A stretch of 64,000 nt of DNA from Limivivens sp034101475 (lineage in GTDB: Bacteria; Bacillota; Clostridia; Lachnospirales; Lachnospiraceae). Location: positions 1 to 64,000 of the forward strand of contig JAXEJQ010000075.1 of the NCBI GenBank assembly GCA_034101475.1. The letters run 5' to 3'. The notes under the pieces are model-generated. The model had not been told where the DNA came from and did no database searches. It saw nothing but the letters and a program-made list of their open reading frames with translations. Below, piece by piece: positions 1-8,635 of the stretch. Position 1 is the stretch's first letter. The number at the start of each line of letters is the position of its first letter. The position numbers were made by a program, and so were the translations under genes.

Positions 1-1050
1 CTGCTCTCTGGCATAATGGATAAAATCCCAGACAATCAGGAAATAATCCACATAGCCCATGGTTTTAATGGTGTTCAGCTCATATTCCAGCCGATCCTCC
101 AGCTCCTTTGTCACCGGATGATAGCGTTCTGCCAGTCCCTCCCGGCACAGCTTATTCAGATATTCCCAGGCCGTATAGCCCTCCGGCACATCGTACCGGG
201 GCAGCTTGGTGACTCCGAACTCAATCTCCACATGGCAGCGGTCCGCAATTTTCTGGGTATTTTCCAATGCCTGAAGCGCATAGGGAAACAGTTCCCGCAT
301 CTCCTGCGGAGACTTCACATAATACTGACCGCCCTCATAGCGCATCCGGTCCTCATCCGCCAGCTTCCTGCCAGTCTGCAGGCACAGCAGAATATCATGG
401 GGTTCGGCATCCTCCGCCGTAGTATAATGGACATCGTTGGTGGCCACCAGTCCGATCCCGGTCTCCTGGCTCATGCGCAGAAGCTGCTGGTTCACCATTT
501 TCTGTTCCGGGATTCCATGATCCTGAAGCTCCAGGAAAAAATTCCCTTTCCCGAAAATCGCTTCATAGCGCAGGGCCGCCTTTTTCGCGTCCTCATACAT
601 TCCCCGTACCAGATATCTGGAAACCTCTCCCGCAAGACAGGCACTCAGAGCAATCAGCCCCTCATGATACTGCTCCAGCAGCTCCAGATCCACGCGGGGC
701 TTATAATAAAACCCTTCCACGAAGCCCTTGGAGACGATTTTCATCAGATTGGCATAGCCCTGATTGTTCTCCGCCAGCAGCACCAGATGATAGTACCGGT
801 CATCCTTCGCTCCGATTTCCTTGTCAAAACGGGAATTTGGCGCCACGTATACCTCACAGCCAAGGATGGGGTTAATCCCCTGCACCCTGGCTGCCCGGTA
901 AAAATCAATGACGCCAAACATCACGCCATGGTCGGTAATGGCTGCGCTGTCCATGCCCAGCTCCCTGACCCTGGCCACATATTCATTTATTTTATTGGAT
1001 CCGTCCAAAAGGCTGTATTCCGTATGGACGTGTAAATGCGCAAACTTCAT
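1..1050 (-). CDS. dnaE: DNA polymerase III subunit alpha, N-terminal part (runs off the window)
   Basis: This is the catalytic subunit of the replicative DNA polymerase III, DnaE type. Only the first 350 codons lie in the window, and the 3' end is cut by the left edge. The protein opens with MKFAHLHVHTEYSLLDGSNK, the classic PHP-domain start with its metal-binding HLHVHT, followed by AITDHGVMFGV and later LSACLAGEV and ATNDVHYT. These motifs belong to the DnaE PHP domain and the beginning of the polymerase region. The start is the ATG preceded by GAGGTAAGG. It lies 42 bases downstream of the CPBP protease gene on the same strand and may share its transcript. The plus-strand reading frames here are only shadows. 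Confidence 0.95.
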   Translation of the reverse strand, partial: MKFAHLHVHTEYSLLDGSNKINEYVARVRELGMDSAAITDHGVMFGVIDFYRAARVQGINPILGCEVYVAPNSRFDKEIGAKDDRYYHLVLLAENNQGYANLMKIVSKGFVEGFYYKPRVDLELLEQYHEGLIALSACLAGEVSRYLVRGMYEDAKKAALRYEAIFGKGNFFLELQDHGIPEQKMVNQQLLRMSQETGIGLVATNDVHYTTAEDAEPHDILLCLQTGRKLADEDRMRYEGGQYYVKSPQEMRELFPYALQALENTQKIADRCHVEIEFGVTKLPRYDVPEGYTAWEYLNKLCREGLAERYHPVTKELEDRLEYELNTIKTMGYVDYFLIVWDFIHYAREQ

Positions 1051-1092
1051 CCTTACCTCATTTCCGTTTCCTTTTTCCGCACACCATTTTTT

Positions 1093-2028
1093 CTACAGCA
1101 GCTCCTGCATAATCATATAGCCGATGCAGATCCCTGCCGCTCCTGTCAGAGACGGAGTCAGAATTCGGTGCCAGCCCTGCCGCTCCTTCTCTCTGCCATG
1201 GAGATTTTCCTTCATCCAGGCCATTCTGCCGCAGTGGTTCGCAATCCAGACCAACACGCAGACCGCAAGGGCTGTGGAAACCGCAGCCATCACGCCGTAA
1301 ACACAGACAAGATTCACCAGCTCCTCCTGGGAAAGGGCTGTCTGAACGCTCTTTGCATAGGCAGCGCCCTCCATCTTCTCCAGATATCCCAGCAAAGATT
1401 TCTGAATGGTGACAAGGAAGACATTCCAGCCGTTAATCAGAAAATGGGCGGCGATGGACGAAAAAATACTGCCCGTAGCCTCCACCAGAAAGCAGAACAG
1501 AACCCCCAGAACACTGGCGTAAAAGAACTGATTCACATTCCGGTGCATCAGGCCGAACACCAGCCCGCAGGTAAGCGCCGCCTTCAGAATACCGTTTTCC
1601 CGGTAGCCGCTGTAAAAGACCCCCCGGAAAATAAACTCCTCGCAGACAGCCGGAATCACCGCCACCACCAGCAGATTCAGCCAGAAGCCGGCTTTCTGCA
1701 GCTCAGCACTCTCTCCTGCCACATAGTTTTCCGCAAACAGCATGGAGAATGCGTTCAGAAAGGTAATCAGCGGCATCAGCAGCACGGTAAACAGCGCAGT
1801 CATCAGCAGGACGGAAACAGAAATCGGTTTCACCGGCACCCATTCCGTCAGAGGCTCCCGCTTCCGGAGCAGGAAAATACTCACCGGAATCAGAAAAATC
1901 ACTTCGCTGGCCACCATATTTTCCCAGATCGTCATGGTCACGTCAACCCGGACAAGAACCTGTGCAAGCACGCTCACCCAGAGAATCATCACCAGAAACA
2001 GTCTGTTCACACTTCTCGTTTTATTCAT
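1093..2028 (-). CDS. CPBP family intramembrane glutamic endopeptidase
   Basis: This is a polytopic membrane protein of about 311 residues with the CPBP (CAAX protease and bacteriocin-processing, Abi) signature. The first motif is EEFIFRG (EExxxR) around residue 145, followed by a FGLMHRN segment and then HFLINGWN, which supply the His/Asn active-site residues. Hydrophobic segments run through the whole length. I chose the ATG at 2028 because GGAGGA precedes it; this start overlaps the last codons of the upstream methyltransferase gene by 8 bases, so the two are translationally coupled. CPBP proteases often act in peptide maturation, bacteriocin immunity or signalling, but nothing here names a substrate. 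Confidence 0.85.
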   Translation of the reverse strand: MNKTRSVNRLFLVMILWVSVLAQVLVRVDVTMTIWENMVASEVIFLIPVSIFLLRKREPLTEWVPVKPISVSVLLMTALFTVLLMPLITFLNAFSMLFAENYVAGESAELQKAGFWLNLLVVAVIPAVCEEFIFRGVFYSGYRENGILKAALTCGLVFGLMHRNVNQFFYASVLGVLFCFLVEATGSIFSSIAAHFLINGWNVFLVTIQKSLLGYLEKMEGAAYAKSVQTALSQEELVNLVCVYGVMAAVSTALAVCVLVWIANHCGRMAWMKENLHGREKERQGWHRILTPSLTGAAGICIGYMIMQELL

Positions 2029-2629
2029 CGGACTCCTCCAGACTTCCATGTTTTTTCGCAATCACATTCACCCATTTTTTCTGATGACGGCCTTCTCTGG
2101 CATCCCGGGTAACCCAGGTTTCCAGAACCCGCAGATCCCGCTGACGCTCCACCATCCGGTGTGCGCTTTTCTCTGTATAATCGTGATAAAAACGGTGACC
2201 GCGGATCTCCTGATCCTCTCCGTACTGGAAGGACAGATACAGAAATCCTCCCGGCTTCAGGGCATCGGACACTTTCTCCATAATGGAATCAATCTCTTCC
2301 TCCGGCACATGCAGAAGAGACGCACAGGCCCAGATCCCGTCAAAAACCTCATGAAAATCCATCTCCTCAAAGGTCATGTGGAGAACCTCATGATCCGTAT
2401 GGATCTCGGCAAGCTGACACATCTGCATGGAGCCGTCCAGCATCGTCACGCTGAAACCGGCCTCCTCCAGCCACAGGGTATCCCGCCCGGACCCGCAGCC
2501 CAGATCCAGGAGCTCGGCATTTTCCGGAAGATAAGCCGCGAACCGCTCCAGCATATCATCCATCTTCAAGTCTACAGTTTCTTCAAAATAGGCGCTGCCA
2601 TACCGTTCATAATAGTCTATCGAATCCAA
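2021..2629 (-). CDS. class I SAM-dependent methyltransferase
   Basis: This protein of about 202 residues has a Rossmann-type SAM-binding core. Motif I reads LLDLGCGSGRDTLWL (about residues 40-54), followed by an acidic end of strand beta2 (VTMLDGS) and the typical FDGIWACASLLHV motif. It most resembles small-molecule or tellurite-resistance-like methyltransferases of the Methyltransf_11/25 families, and the substrate cannot be predicted. The start appears to be TTG at 2629, with AAGGAG 7 bases upstream and no better ATG. Its 3' end overlaps the CPBP protease start. Confidence 0.85.
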   Translation of the reverse strand: MDSIDYYERYGSAYFEETVDLKMDDMLERFAAYLPENAELLDLGCGSGRDTLWLEEAGFSVTMLDGSMQMCQLAEIHTDHEVLHMTFEEMDFHEVFDGIWACASLLHVPEEEIDSIMEKVSDALKPGGFLYLSFQYGEDQEIRGHRFYHDYTEKSAHRMVERQRDLRVLETWVTRDAREGRHQKKWVNVIAKKHGSLEESDE

Positions 2630-2700
2630 CTCTTTTCTCCTTAATAATCCATAAAAGCTGCCGCAAAAGCATCGCTTCCGGGCAGCCTCTTTCCAACTGT

Positions 2701-2750
2701 AAAACGGATTTTCAGAATCCGCCTCGCTTCTGCTGCGGTAAAAATACCGT
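2701..2750 (-). terminator. putative intrinsic terminator(s) after the small conserved gene
   Basis: Read on the minus strand, CGGATT and AATCCG form a short stem (2705-2721) followed by TTTT. Just upstream is another small hairpin, CGGTA/TACCG, around 2736-2749. They lie directly downstream of the 78-codon gene and before the methyltransferase gene. The stems are short, so the call is tentative. Confidence 0.35.
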
Positions 2751-2758
2751 AACCGAAA

Positions 2759-2992
2759 TCAGTAATTCATCATGAATGCAATCAGCTTATCAATATCTTC
2801 CTTCTCGTGCGCAACGATCTCCAGCTCCGGAATCTCGCCGTTTGAAAAGATATTTGCCATGGAAACGTACTGACACAGCTTTGACTTCAGGTTCAGTCTG
2901 TCGCCCTCGCCGGTTACCAGTTCCACTCTGCCCTTGCAGGAATCTACTACCTCAAAAAACTTATTGATATCTGTAATATTCTGTACCTTCAT
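2759..2992 (-). CDS. small conserved protein of unknown function (77 aa)
   Basis: This is a short acidic protein starting MKVQNITDINKFFEVVDSC. It contains VELVTGEGDRLNLKSKL and a Glu-rich C-terminal helix (EIVAHEKEDIDKLIAFM). There is no signal peptide and no membrane segment. The ATG at 2992 is preceded by AAAGGAG at good spacing, so I prefer it to the longer in-frame start. The sequence looks like a family I associate with Lachnospiraceae genomes, but I know no function for it. It stands alone, with 80 bases to the upstream cvfB gene and a possible terminator after it. Confidence 0.7.
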   Translation of the reverse strand: MKVQNITDINKFFEVVDSCKGRVELVTGEGDRLNLKSKLCQYVSMANIFSNGEIPELEIVAHEKEDIDKLIAFMMNY

Positions 2993-3072
2993 AATCGATA
3001 CTCCTTTCACAACTCCTCTTTACACTTACATGCCTAATATAAACCACCTTGCTGAAGAAATCAATCATCTTT

Positions 3073-3906
3073 TTATTTTTTGTATATTTTTCCCTCTCTG
3101 ATCTCGATTTCTCCCTGCTTCAGCAGCTTTCCCACAGCCCTCTTAAAAGCATTTTTACTGAGTCCGAACTCCCTTTGAATGATTTCCGGAGAAACATGGT
3201 CGTCAAAAGGCAGGATTCCGTCAAATTCTCCAAGAACCTCCAGAACCATCCGGGCATCCTCCTCCATCTGCCGGGGAATTTTCTCTCTGGCACTTAAATC
3301 CAGCTTCCCGTCCGGCTTCACCTCCGTCACCCGGAAATCCATCACATCCCCGATCCGGAAGGACCCCTTCGCCTCCCGTCTGGGCACCAGACCCGAGTAG
3401 CGGTCATCCACAGCCACAAATACGCCAAAATTCCCGCTGATTTCATAAATCCGGCCTCTGACATGATCATCCTTTTTATAAGGAGATTCCTTTTCCAGAT
3501 ATTTGTAAACATTCATCGTCGCGCAAAGACGGCCGCTTTTGTCCACATACAGTGCAGCCAGGCACTGCTCTCCCTTCTGAACCTTTCTGGTCTGCTCCCG
3601 GAAAGGCAGCAGCAGATCCTTTTCCAGCCCCCAGTCCAGAAAGGCGCCGATCTTCCCCGTATCCTTCACGGTCAGCAGCCCGGTCTTTCCCAGCTCCAGA
3701 AGCGGCGTGCGGGTGGTGGCAATCAACCGGTCCCTGGAATCTTTATAAAGGAAGACCTCAATCCCGTCCCCTTCTTTCGTTCCCTGAGGCACTTCCTTTC
3801 CGGGAAGCAGAACCTCCTCCGATGCCTGCTTTCCCTCATGGAGGTACACACCGAAATCCACGATTTTCGCCACAGTAAGATGCTGTTTTTTTCCTATCTC
3901 AAGCAT
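3073..3906 (-). CDS. cvfB: CvfB-like S1 RNA-binding protein
   Basis: This 277-residue protein resembles CvfB/YitL. It has tandem S1-type OB folds (VAKIVDFGVYL near the N-terminus, then HVRGRIYEISGNFGVFVAVDDRYSGLVP around residue 165) and a C-terminal winged-helix segment (PEIIQREFGLSKNAFKRAVGKLLKQGEIEI). CvfB of Staphylococcus aureus is an RNA-binding regulator of virulence and stress genes; the role here is inferred from the family. The start MLEIGKKQHL at 3906 has GAGGG upstream, and longer in-frame extensions read into the thioesterase gene. It lies 16 bases downstream of the acyl-ACP thioesterase gene and is probably co-transcribed with it. Confidence 0.85.
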   Translation of the reverse strand: MLEIGKKQHLTVAKIVDFGVYLHEGKQASEEVLLPGKEVPQGTKEGDGIEVFLYKDSRDRLIATTRTPLLELGKTGLLTVKDTGKIGAFLDWGLEKDLLLPFREQTRKVQKGEQCLAALYVDKSGRLCATMNVYKYLEKESPYKKDDHVRGRIYEISGNFGVFVAVDDRYSGLVPRREAKGSFRIGDVMDFRVTEVKPDGKLDLSAREKIPRQMEEDARMVLEVLGEFDGILPFDDHVSPEIIQREFGLSKNAFKRAVGKLLKQGEIEIREGKIYKK

Positions 3907-3922
3907 TGTTTTTCCCTCATTT

Positions 3923-4651
3923 TCACAATCCCTTTGTTTCCTTTTTTCCACTGAATTCCACAATGGCATAGGGTTTCTTTTCCGGATCGCACAAAGCCAC
4001 CGTGTACAGATCCTTCTCCACGGCAATCCAGGGAATCACCAGATCTCCCAGCCGGGCCTGCTTTTTGTATTCTGCCCGCATCTGACCGGGGACAAAGCTG
4101 TCCGGCAGATAATCCTGGGCCAGCTGTACATACTGGCCGTTATTCACATGGCCATTGGTGTCCAGCTGATGGCTTCTGATGGTAAAGCCATCCCTTTCCA
4201 CGGCATGCTCCGGGAACGAAATCTTCCGGGACGCATAGTCCATGGGCAGCCTCTCCTCTGAAGCATATCCCCGGATCTCCTCCTGGTCCACCTTTGCCGG
4301 ATGACCGGTGCATGTGTCCACATAAACCCATACCGTATTGGCAATCACCAGACGTTCTCCCCCTTCATCATTCATGGAAAAGTTCCGGTATCCGTAAAAT
4401 CCCTTGAATCCATAAGACCAGGTCTGCACCGTAATCTTCTGGCCGAACGCCGGCCGCCGGTTCATCACCACCTGCCAGGATGAAAGCAGCCATGCCCTGT
4501 TTTTCTCCTTTAAATGATCGACGCCCAGGCCCAGCGCCTCTGACTGAAACAGACTGCAGTCCTGAAAGTAATTAATGATCCCGCCCAGGGAAAGCTCCTG
4601 ACTGCTGTTCACTTCACTGTAGCGGATCCTGCTGTCAAATTGATAAATCAT
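3923..4651 (-). CDS. acyl-ACP thioesterase
   Basis: This 242-residue double-hotdog protein belongs to the acyl-ACP thioesterase family (PF01643). Motifs include RIRYSEVNSSQELSLGGIINYFQD at the N-terminus, AWLLSSWQVVMNRRP, and a second hotdog with HQLDTNGHVNNGQYVQLAQD, where the N/H/NNGxYV cluster marks the active-site region. Such enzymes release fatty acids from acyl carrier protein in the cytoplasm. The start is ATG at 4651 with AGGAG 8 bases upstream. It is the first gene of a probable operon with cvfB. The preceding segment holds tRNA-Gln and its terminator. Confidence 0.9.
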   Translation of the reverse strand: MIYQFDSRIRYSEVNSSQELSLGGIINYFQDCSLFQSEALGLGVDHLKEKNRAWLLSSWQVVMNRRPAFGQKITVQTWSYGFKGFYGYRNFSMNDEGGERLVIANTVWVYVDTCTGHPAKVDQEEIRGYASEERLPMDYASRKISFPEHAVERDGFTIRSHQLDTNGHVNNGQYVQLAQDYLPDSFVPGQMRAEYKKQARLGDLVIPWIAVEKDLYTVALCDPEKKPYAIVEFSGKKETKGL

Positions 4652-4724
4652 GCATTCACTCCTGCTATCCTTTCACGAGTTGCCCGACCAATGAGCCTGC
4701 CGTCAATTTTTCATACTTCGCGCT

Positions 4725-4774
4725 CATCAAATAACCTGCCTGTTTCTCCGATTGCACATAGCAGAAAGCCTCGG
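4725..4774. repeat. 50-bp dispersed repeat, copy 1
   Basis: The reverse complement of this 50-bp segment matches 32933-32982 with about five mismatches by eye. The core is a run reading TGTGCAATCGGAGAAACAGG. Both copies are intergenic, so this is a conserved intergenic module, not a gene. Its function is unknown. Confidence 0.7.
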
Positions 4775-4802
4775 CACAGCCCGCTCATTTCACCATAGTA
4801 CG

Positions 4803-4834
4803 AAAAAAGGACTGTCTGTTCGACAATCCTTTTA
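4803..4834 (-). terminator. intrinsic terminator after tRNA-Gln
   Basis: On the minus strand an AAAGGATTGTC arm pairs with GACAGTCCTTT across a 6-7 nt loop, leading into TTTTTT. It begins one or two bases after the tRNA 3' end. Confidence 0.7.
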
Positions 4835-4835
4835 G

Positions 4836-4907
4836 CTGGGCTACCAGGATTCGAACCTGGAAATGACGGAGTCAGAGTCCGTTGCCTTACCGTTTGGCGA
4901 TAGCCCA
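4836..4907 (-). tRNA. tRNA-Gln (anticodon CTG)
   Basis: This is a 72-nt cloverleaf. The acceptor arm TGGGCTA pairs with TAGCCCA and is followed by discriminator G. The D arm is GCCAAACGGTAAGGC, the anticodon stem is ACGGA/TCCGT with loop CTCTGAC (anticodon CTG, reading CAG), and the T arm is CCAGGTTCGAATCCTGG. CCA is not encoded. A strong promoter lies just upstream and a terminator just downstream, so it is a single-gene transcription unit. Confidence 0.95.
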
Positions 4908-4924
4908 TCGCTTCAACAATATGC

Positions 4925-4953
4925 ATTATATATGATGTTCCTAAAAACGTCAA
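4925..4953 (-). promoter_or_regulatory. sigma-70-type promoter of tRNA-Gln
   Basis: On the minus strand TTGACG (4953-4948) and a perfect TATAAT (4930-4925) are separated by 17 bases, placing the start point a few bases before the tRNA. Confidence 0.85.
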
Positions 4954-5254
4954 GTACTTTTTTTAACTTTTTTAAATTTTTTATTTATTTTGTTTTTTCG
5001 TGACATTTTGAAGGAGCACATTCTCACGGAACGTATCGGTTCAGATCCAACCTCCAAAATGCTTCTCATTTCATCGGTGTGGCGTACATTTACCAAATTT
5101 CGTCACTTTTTAAGTAGCAAATTCATCCGCAATTGAGTATAATGATCTGATAGCGTCTGGATACTGTCTGTGATCCGGCGCAGTTTTTATCGCATTTCAG
5201 AGGCTGCTCTGAACTGCTACCGCATTTTCTAATGAAAGGAGATCTGATCTTTCT
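4954..5254. other. intergenic region upstream of the CDF transporter
   Basis: This is about 300 bases without a gene. It starts with an A/T-rich stretch and contains a TATAAT at 5138-5143 on the plus strand, a likely -10 element for the transporter gene with a weak -35 (TAGCAA). A small hairpin, TTCAGAG/CTCTGAA, lies at about 5197-5214 in the presumed leader. I see no riboswitch I can name and no further coding potential. Confidence 0.5.
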
Positions 5255-6433
5255 ATGACTGAGTTTTTGCTTCATCGTTTTGTAAAGGATTATGAGAAAA
5301 CAGACAGCACCGCTGTCCGCACCTCCTACGGAATGCTGGCCAGCATTGTGGGAATCCTGTGCAATGTTCTGCTCTTTGCTGTCAAGTTTCTCACCGGGCT
5401 GGTTCTGCACAGTGTTTCCGTCACGGCAGATGCCTTCAATAACCTCTCTGATGCAGGCTCCTCCATCATCGGCTTTGTGGGCGTCCGGATGGCCAGCAAG
5501 CCGGCGGATGAGGATCATCCCTTCGGCCATGGCCGGATTGAATATATCGCGGCCCTGATTGTGGCGTTTCTGGTTATTGAGGTGGGCTTTACCTTTCTGA
5601 AATCCTCCCTTAGTAAAATATTCCACCCGGAGGAGCTGGTCTTTCAGACCGTTTCCGTGATGATCCTGATTCTCTCCATCGGTGTCAAGCTCTGGCTGGG
5701 CGCTTTCAACCGCAAGCTTGGAAAGCGGATTGATTCCAAGGTGATGCTGGCCACAGCTGCCGATGCCATGGGCGATGTGGTGACCACATCGGTTACCATT
5801 GCTTCTATTTTGATTTTCCAGTTCTTCCATGTAAATGTGGACGGTATCGTCGGTGTGGTGGTTGCCTGCCTGGTAATGTGGTCCGGCGTGGGCATCGCCA
5901 AGGATACTCTGGAGCCCCTCATCGGCACTCCCATTGACCCGGCCCTGTACCGGCAGATCAAGGCAAAGGTGGAATCCTACGACGGCATTGTGGGAAGTCA
6001 TGATCTGATCATCCATAATTACGGACCAAACCGCAGCATGGCCTCCATCCACGCAGAGGTCCCGCAGGACAGCGATATTGTGGCATCCCACGAACTGATT
6101 GACCGGATTGAGCGGGAGCTTTCCAAAGAGCTCGGCATTTTCCTGGTCATCCACATGGATCCCATCGAAACCAGAGATGAACGGATTCTGCAAATCCGGC
6201 AGCAGGTGATCGATGCGGTAAGCCAGGTAAACAGCCGTCTTACCATCCATGATTTCCGTCTGGTGGACGGCGAGAAGCAGATCAACCTGATTTTTGACCT
6301 GGTGGTTCCCTCCGACTTTACGGAAGCCCAGCAGAATCAGGCGGGTCATGATGTGATGGAGAAAATCTCCCTCTTGGATAATCGTTATCAATGTGTTATA
6401 ACATTAGAAAAAAGTTTTGTTGCTGTCCAGTAA
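5255..6433 (+). CDS. cation diffusion facilitator family transporter
   Basis: This 392-residue member of the CDF family (proton-coupled Zn2+/Fe2+/Mn2+ efflux) has the expected N-terminal transmembrane region. The metal-site motif is DAFNNLSDAGSS (around residue 65), followed by the family hallmark HPFGHGRIEY (around residue 90) and the second site ADAMGDVVTT (around residue 170). A cytoplasmic C-terminal domain contains HDLIIHNYGPNRSMASIHAEV. It is longer than FieF (about 300 residues) because the C-terminal domain is extended by roughly 80 residues. GAAAGGAG precedes the ATG. The transported metal cannot be read from sequence alone. It is followed by pncB on the same strand after 57 bases. 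Confidence 0.92.
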   Translation: MTEFLLHRFVKDYEKTDSTAVRTSYGMLASIVGILCNVLLFAVKFLTGLVLHSVSVTADAFNNLSDAGSSIIGFVGVRMASKPADEDHPFGHGRIEYIAALIVAFLVIEVGFTFLKSSLSKIFHPEELVFQTVSVMILILSIGVKLWLGAFNRKLGKRIDSKVMLATAADAMGDVVTTSVTIASILIFQFFHVNVDGIVGVVVACLVMWSGVGIAKDTLEPLIGTPIDPALYRQIKAKVESYDGIVGSHDLIIHNYGPNRSMASIHAEVPQDSDIVASHELIDRIERELSKELGIFLVIHMDPIETRDERILQIRQQVIDAVSQVNSRLTIHDFRLVDGEKQINLIFDLVVPSDFTEAQQNQAGHDVMEKISLLDNRYQCVITLEKSFVAVQ

Positions 6434-6490
6434 CAGATGTTTTACAACCATTCCAAAATTTTTGTATTCCGAAAATGAGAGGTGCATACT

Positions 6491-7954
6491 ATGAGTACAA
6501 TGAACCTGACCCTGCTCACCGATCTGTATGAACTTACCATGATGCAGGGCTACTTCAAAACCCAGAACACCGAAACGGTCATCTTTGATGCTTTTTACCG
6601 TAAGAATCCCTGTGACGGCGGCTATGCCATCGCAGCCGGCCTGGAGCAGGTCATCGATTATATTAAGAACCTGCGGTTTTCTCAGGAAGATATTGCATAT
6701 CTGAGAAGTCTGAAAATCTTCGACGAAGATTTTCTGGAATATCTGAAGGATTTTCGTTTTACCGGCGACATTTATGCCATTCCCGAGGGAACGGTGGTCT
6801 TCCCCAGAGAGCCGCTGATCAAGGTTGTCGCGCCGATCATGGAAGCCCAGCTTGTGGAAACTGCCATTTTGAATATCATCAATCATCAGAGCCTGATTGC
6901 CACCAAGGCAGCCAGAGTGGTATATGCCGCCCGGGGTGACGGAATCATGGAATTTGGTCTCCGCCGTGCCCAGGGACCGGACGCAGGCACCTACGGAGCC
7001 CGTGCCGCAGTCATCGGCGGATGTGTCGGAACCTCCAATGTACTCACCGGACAGCTTTTTGACGTTCCGGTAAAGGGAACCCATGCCCACAGCTGGATCA
7101 TGAGCTTTCCCGATGAATACACTGCTTTCAAGACCTACGCAGACCTTTATCCCAATGCCTGCTGTCTGCTGGTAGACACCTATGACACGCTGAAATCCGG
7201 TGTTCCCAATGCGATCCGGGTTTTCCGTGAAATGCGGGAATCCGGTATCAAGCTGCAAAATTACGGCATTCGTCTGGACAGCGGTGACCTGGCCTACATG
7301 TCCAAGCAGGCGCGAAAGCTTTTGGATGCTGCCGGTTTTGAGGACGCCTATATTTCTGCCTCCAGTGACCTGGATGAATATCTCATTGACAGTCTGAAGG
7401 CCCAGGGTGCCAAAATCACTTCCTGGGGCGTGGGCACCAATCTGATCACCTCCAAGGACTGCCCGGCTTTCGGCGGCGTTTACAAGCTGGCCGCTGTACT
7501 GGACGAAAAAACCGGTGAGTTCATTCCGAAAATCAAGCTCTCGGAAAACACAGAAAAGATCACGAACCCCGGCAATAAGACCATTTACCGGATCTATGAC
7601 CGCCAGACCGGAAAGATCCGCGCCGATCTGATCTGTATCGTTGGTGAGACCTTCGATGAGACAAAGGATATGATCATTTTCGATCCCATCGAAACCTGGA
7701 AAAAGACCAAGATCCACGCCAACACCTACACGCTGCGGGAGCTTCTGGTACCCGTATTCCAGCATGGGGAATGCGTCTATGAATCCCCTGCCGTAATGGA
7801 GATCCGAAGCATCTGCCAGCAGGAGCTGGATACCCTCTGGGATGAGACAAAGCGTCTGGTAAATCCCCACGAGGTTTACGTGGATCTTTCCGATAAGCTC
7901 TATCGGATCAAATCCGAGCTTCTGGAGCAAATGGGTATGGAATCCATCCGCTGA
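6491..7954 (+). CDS. pncB: nicotinate phosphoribosyltransferase
   Basis: This 487-residue NAPRTase converts nicotinate and PRPP to nicotinate mononucleotide in the NAD salvage pathway. Visible motifs are LLTDLYELTMMQGYF at the N-terminus, FDAFYRKNPCDGGYAIAAGLEQ, EFGLRRAQGPDAG, the GTHAHSWIMSFPDE segment (around residue 195), and IRLDSGDLAYMSKQARKLLDAAGF in the phosphoribosyl-binding barrel. The ATG at 6491 is preceded by GAGAGGTG; an in-frame GTG nine bases earlier is less likely. A long-stem hairpin ends the gene. Confidence 0.95.
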   Translation: MSTMNLTLLTDLYELTMMQGYFKTQNTETVIFDAFYRKNPCDGGYAIAAGLEQVIDYIKNLRFSQEDIAYLRSLKIFDEDFLEYLKDFRFTGDIYAIPEGTVVFPREPLIKVVAPIMEAQLVETAILNIINHQSLIATKAARVVYAARGDGIMEFGLRRAQGPDAGTYGARAAVIGGCVGTSNVLTGQLFDVPVKGTHAHSWIMSFPDEYTAFKTYADLYPNACCLLVDTYDTLKSGVPNAIRVFREMRESGIKLQNYGIRLDSGDLAYMSKQARKLLDAAGFEDAYISASSDLDEYLIDSLKAQGAKITSWGVGTNLITSKDCPAFGGVYKLAAVLDEKTGEFIPKIKLSENTEKITNPGNKTIYRIYDRQTGKIRADLICIVGETFDETKDMIIFDPIETWKKTKIHANTYTLRELLVPVFQHGECVYESPAVMEIRSICQQELDTLWDETKRLVNPHEVYVDLSDKLYRIKSELLEQMGMESIR

Positions 7955-7966
7955 TTCTTCTGACAT

Positions 7967-8051
7967 AAAAAAATCCTCTTTCCGTATATATAAGGTATGA
8001 GCTGCTCATCTCCATTTTTCCCTGGCTCACGATATGGAAAGGGGGTTTTTT
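7967..8051 (+). terminator. long-stem terminator / leader hairpin between pncB and the carboxypeptidase gene
   Basis: An arm at 7968-7987 (A6, then TCCTCTTTCC) pairs with 8032-8051 (GGAAAGGGGG, then T6) over about 20 positions if G-U pairs are allowed. The loop of about 44 nt carries its own small hairpin, ATGAG-CTG-CTCAT. The 3' arm ends in TTTTTT, so it can terminate pncB transcription. It also contains the only good Shine-Dalgarno sequence of the next gene. Confidence 0.6.
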
Positions 8052-8053
8052 CT

Positions 8054-8635
8054 TTGCACGAACATTGCTATGAAATACTGGTCAACCGCACACATCTGCT
8101 TCCCGAAGGCTACCGCCCGGCCAACCTTGCCAGGCCGCAGATTCCTTTCGCAGCTGCTGCCGGGGATCCCAAAGGCCTGATGGAATCTAAAGCGGCCCGG
8201 GCCGTCCAGTCCCTGTTTACCCACTGTGCCCAGGCCCACGAAGCTCATCTTTACGGGATCTCCGGTTTCCGCTCCTACGAACGCCAAAAAGAACTTTTCC
8301 TTAAAAATCCGTCCAGCCTTTATATTGCTCCTCCTGGCGGCAGTGAACATCAGACCGGCCTGGCTCTGGATGTTTCCTGTCCCTCCCTGGGTCTGGAACT
8401 CCTGGAAGCCTTTGCTGAAACGCCGGAGGGACGCTGCCTCGCCCGGCATGCGCCTCTGTACGGTTTTATTATCCGCTATCCCAGAGGAAAGGAGCATCTC
8501 ACCGGCTATCCCTGGGAACCATGGCATATCCGTTATGTGACCCGACCGCTGGCTCTGTATCTGGATACCACCGGACTCACCCTGGAAGAATATCATGCTC
8601 TGGCTGTCTCTACTGCTCCATCTGGCGGCCCATAA
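8054..8635 (+). CDS. M15 family D-alanyl-D-alanine carboxypeptidase (VanY-type)
   Basis: This is a zinc metallopeptidase of peptidoglycan peptides with the VanY/M15B motifs: ISGFRSYERQ, GGSEHQTGLALDVS (SxHxxGxAxD, zinc His and Asp) and EPWHIRYV (ExWH, catalytic Glu and zinc His). No signal peptide or membrane anchor is visible, which is unusual for an enzyme that would act on the wall. I chose TTG at 8054 because GAAAGGGGG lies 8 bases upstream; an ATG at 7997 would add 19 residues but sits inside the loop of the pncB terminator with a poor ribosome site. The 3' end overlaps the convergent spoVT gene by 26 bases. Confidence 0.8.
   Translation: MHEHCYEILVNRTHLLPEGYRPANLARPQIPFAAAAGDPKGLMESKAARAVQSLFTHCAQAHEAHLYGISGFRSYERQKELFLKNPSSLYIAPPGGSEHQTGLALDVSCPSLGLELLEAFAETPEGRCLARHAPLYGFIIRYPRGKEHLTGYPWEPWHIRYVTRPLALYLDTTGLTLEEYHALAVSTAPSGGP

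Noticed and set aside
16..1035. Long plus-strand open frame opposite dnaE
   Set aside because: It has no recognisable protein motifs, while the minus strand encodes an unmistakable DnaE PHP domain with a good start.
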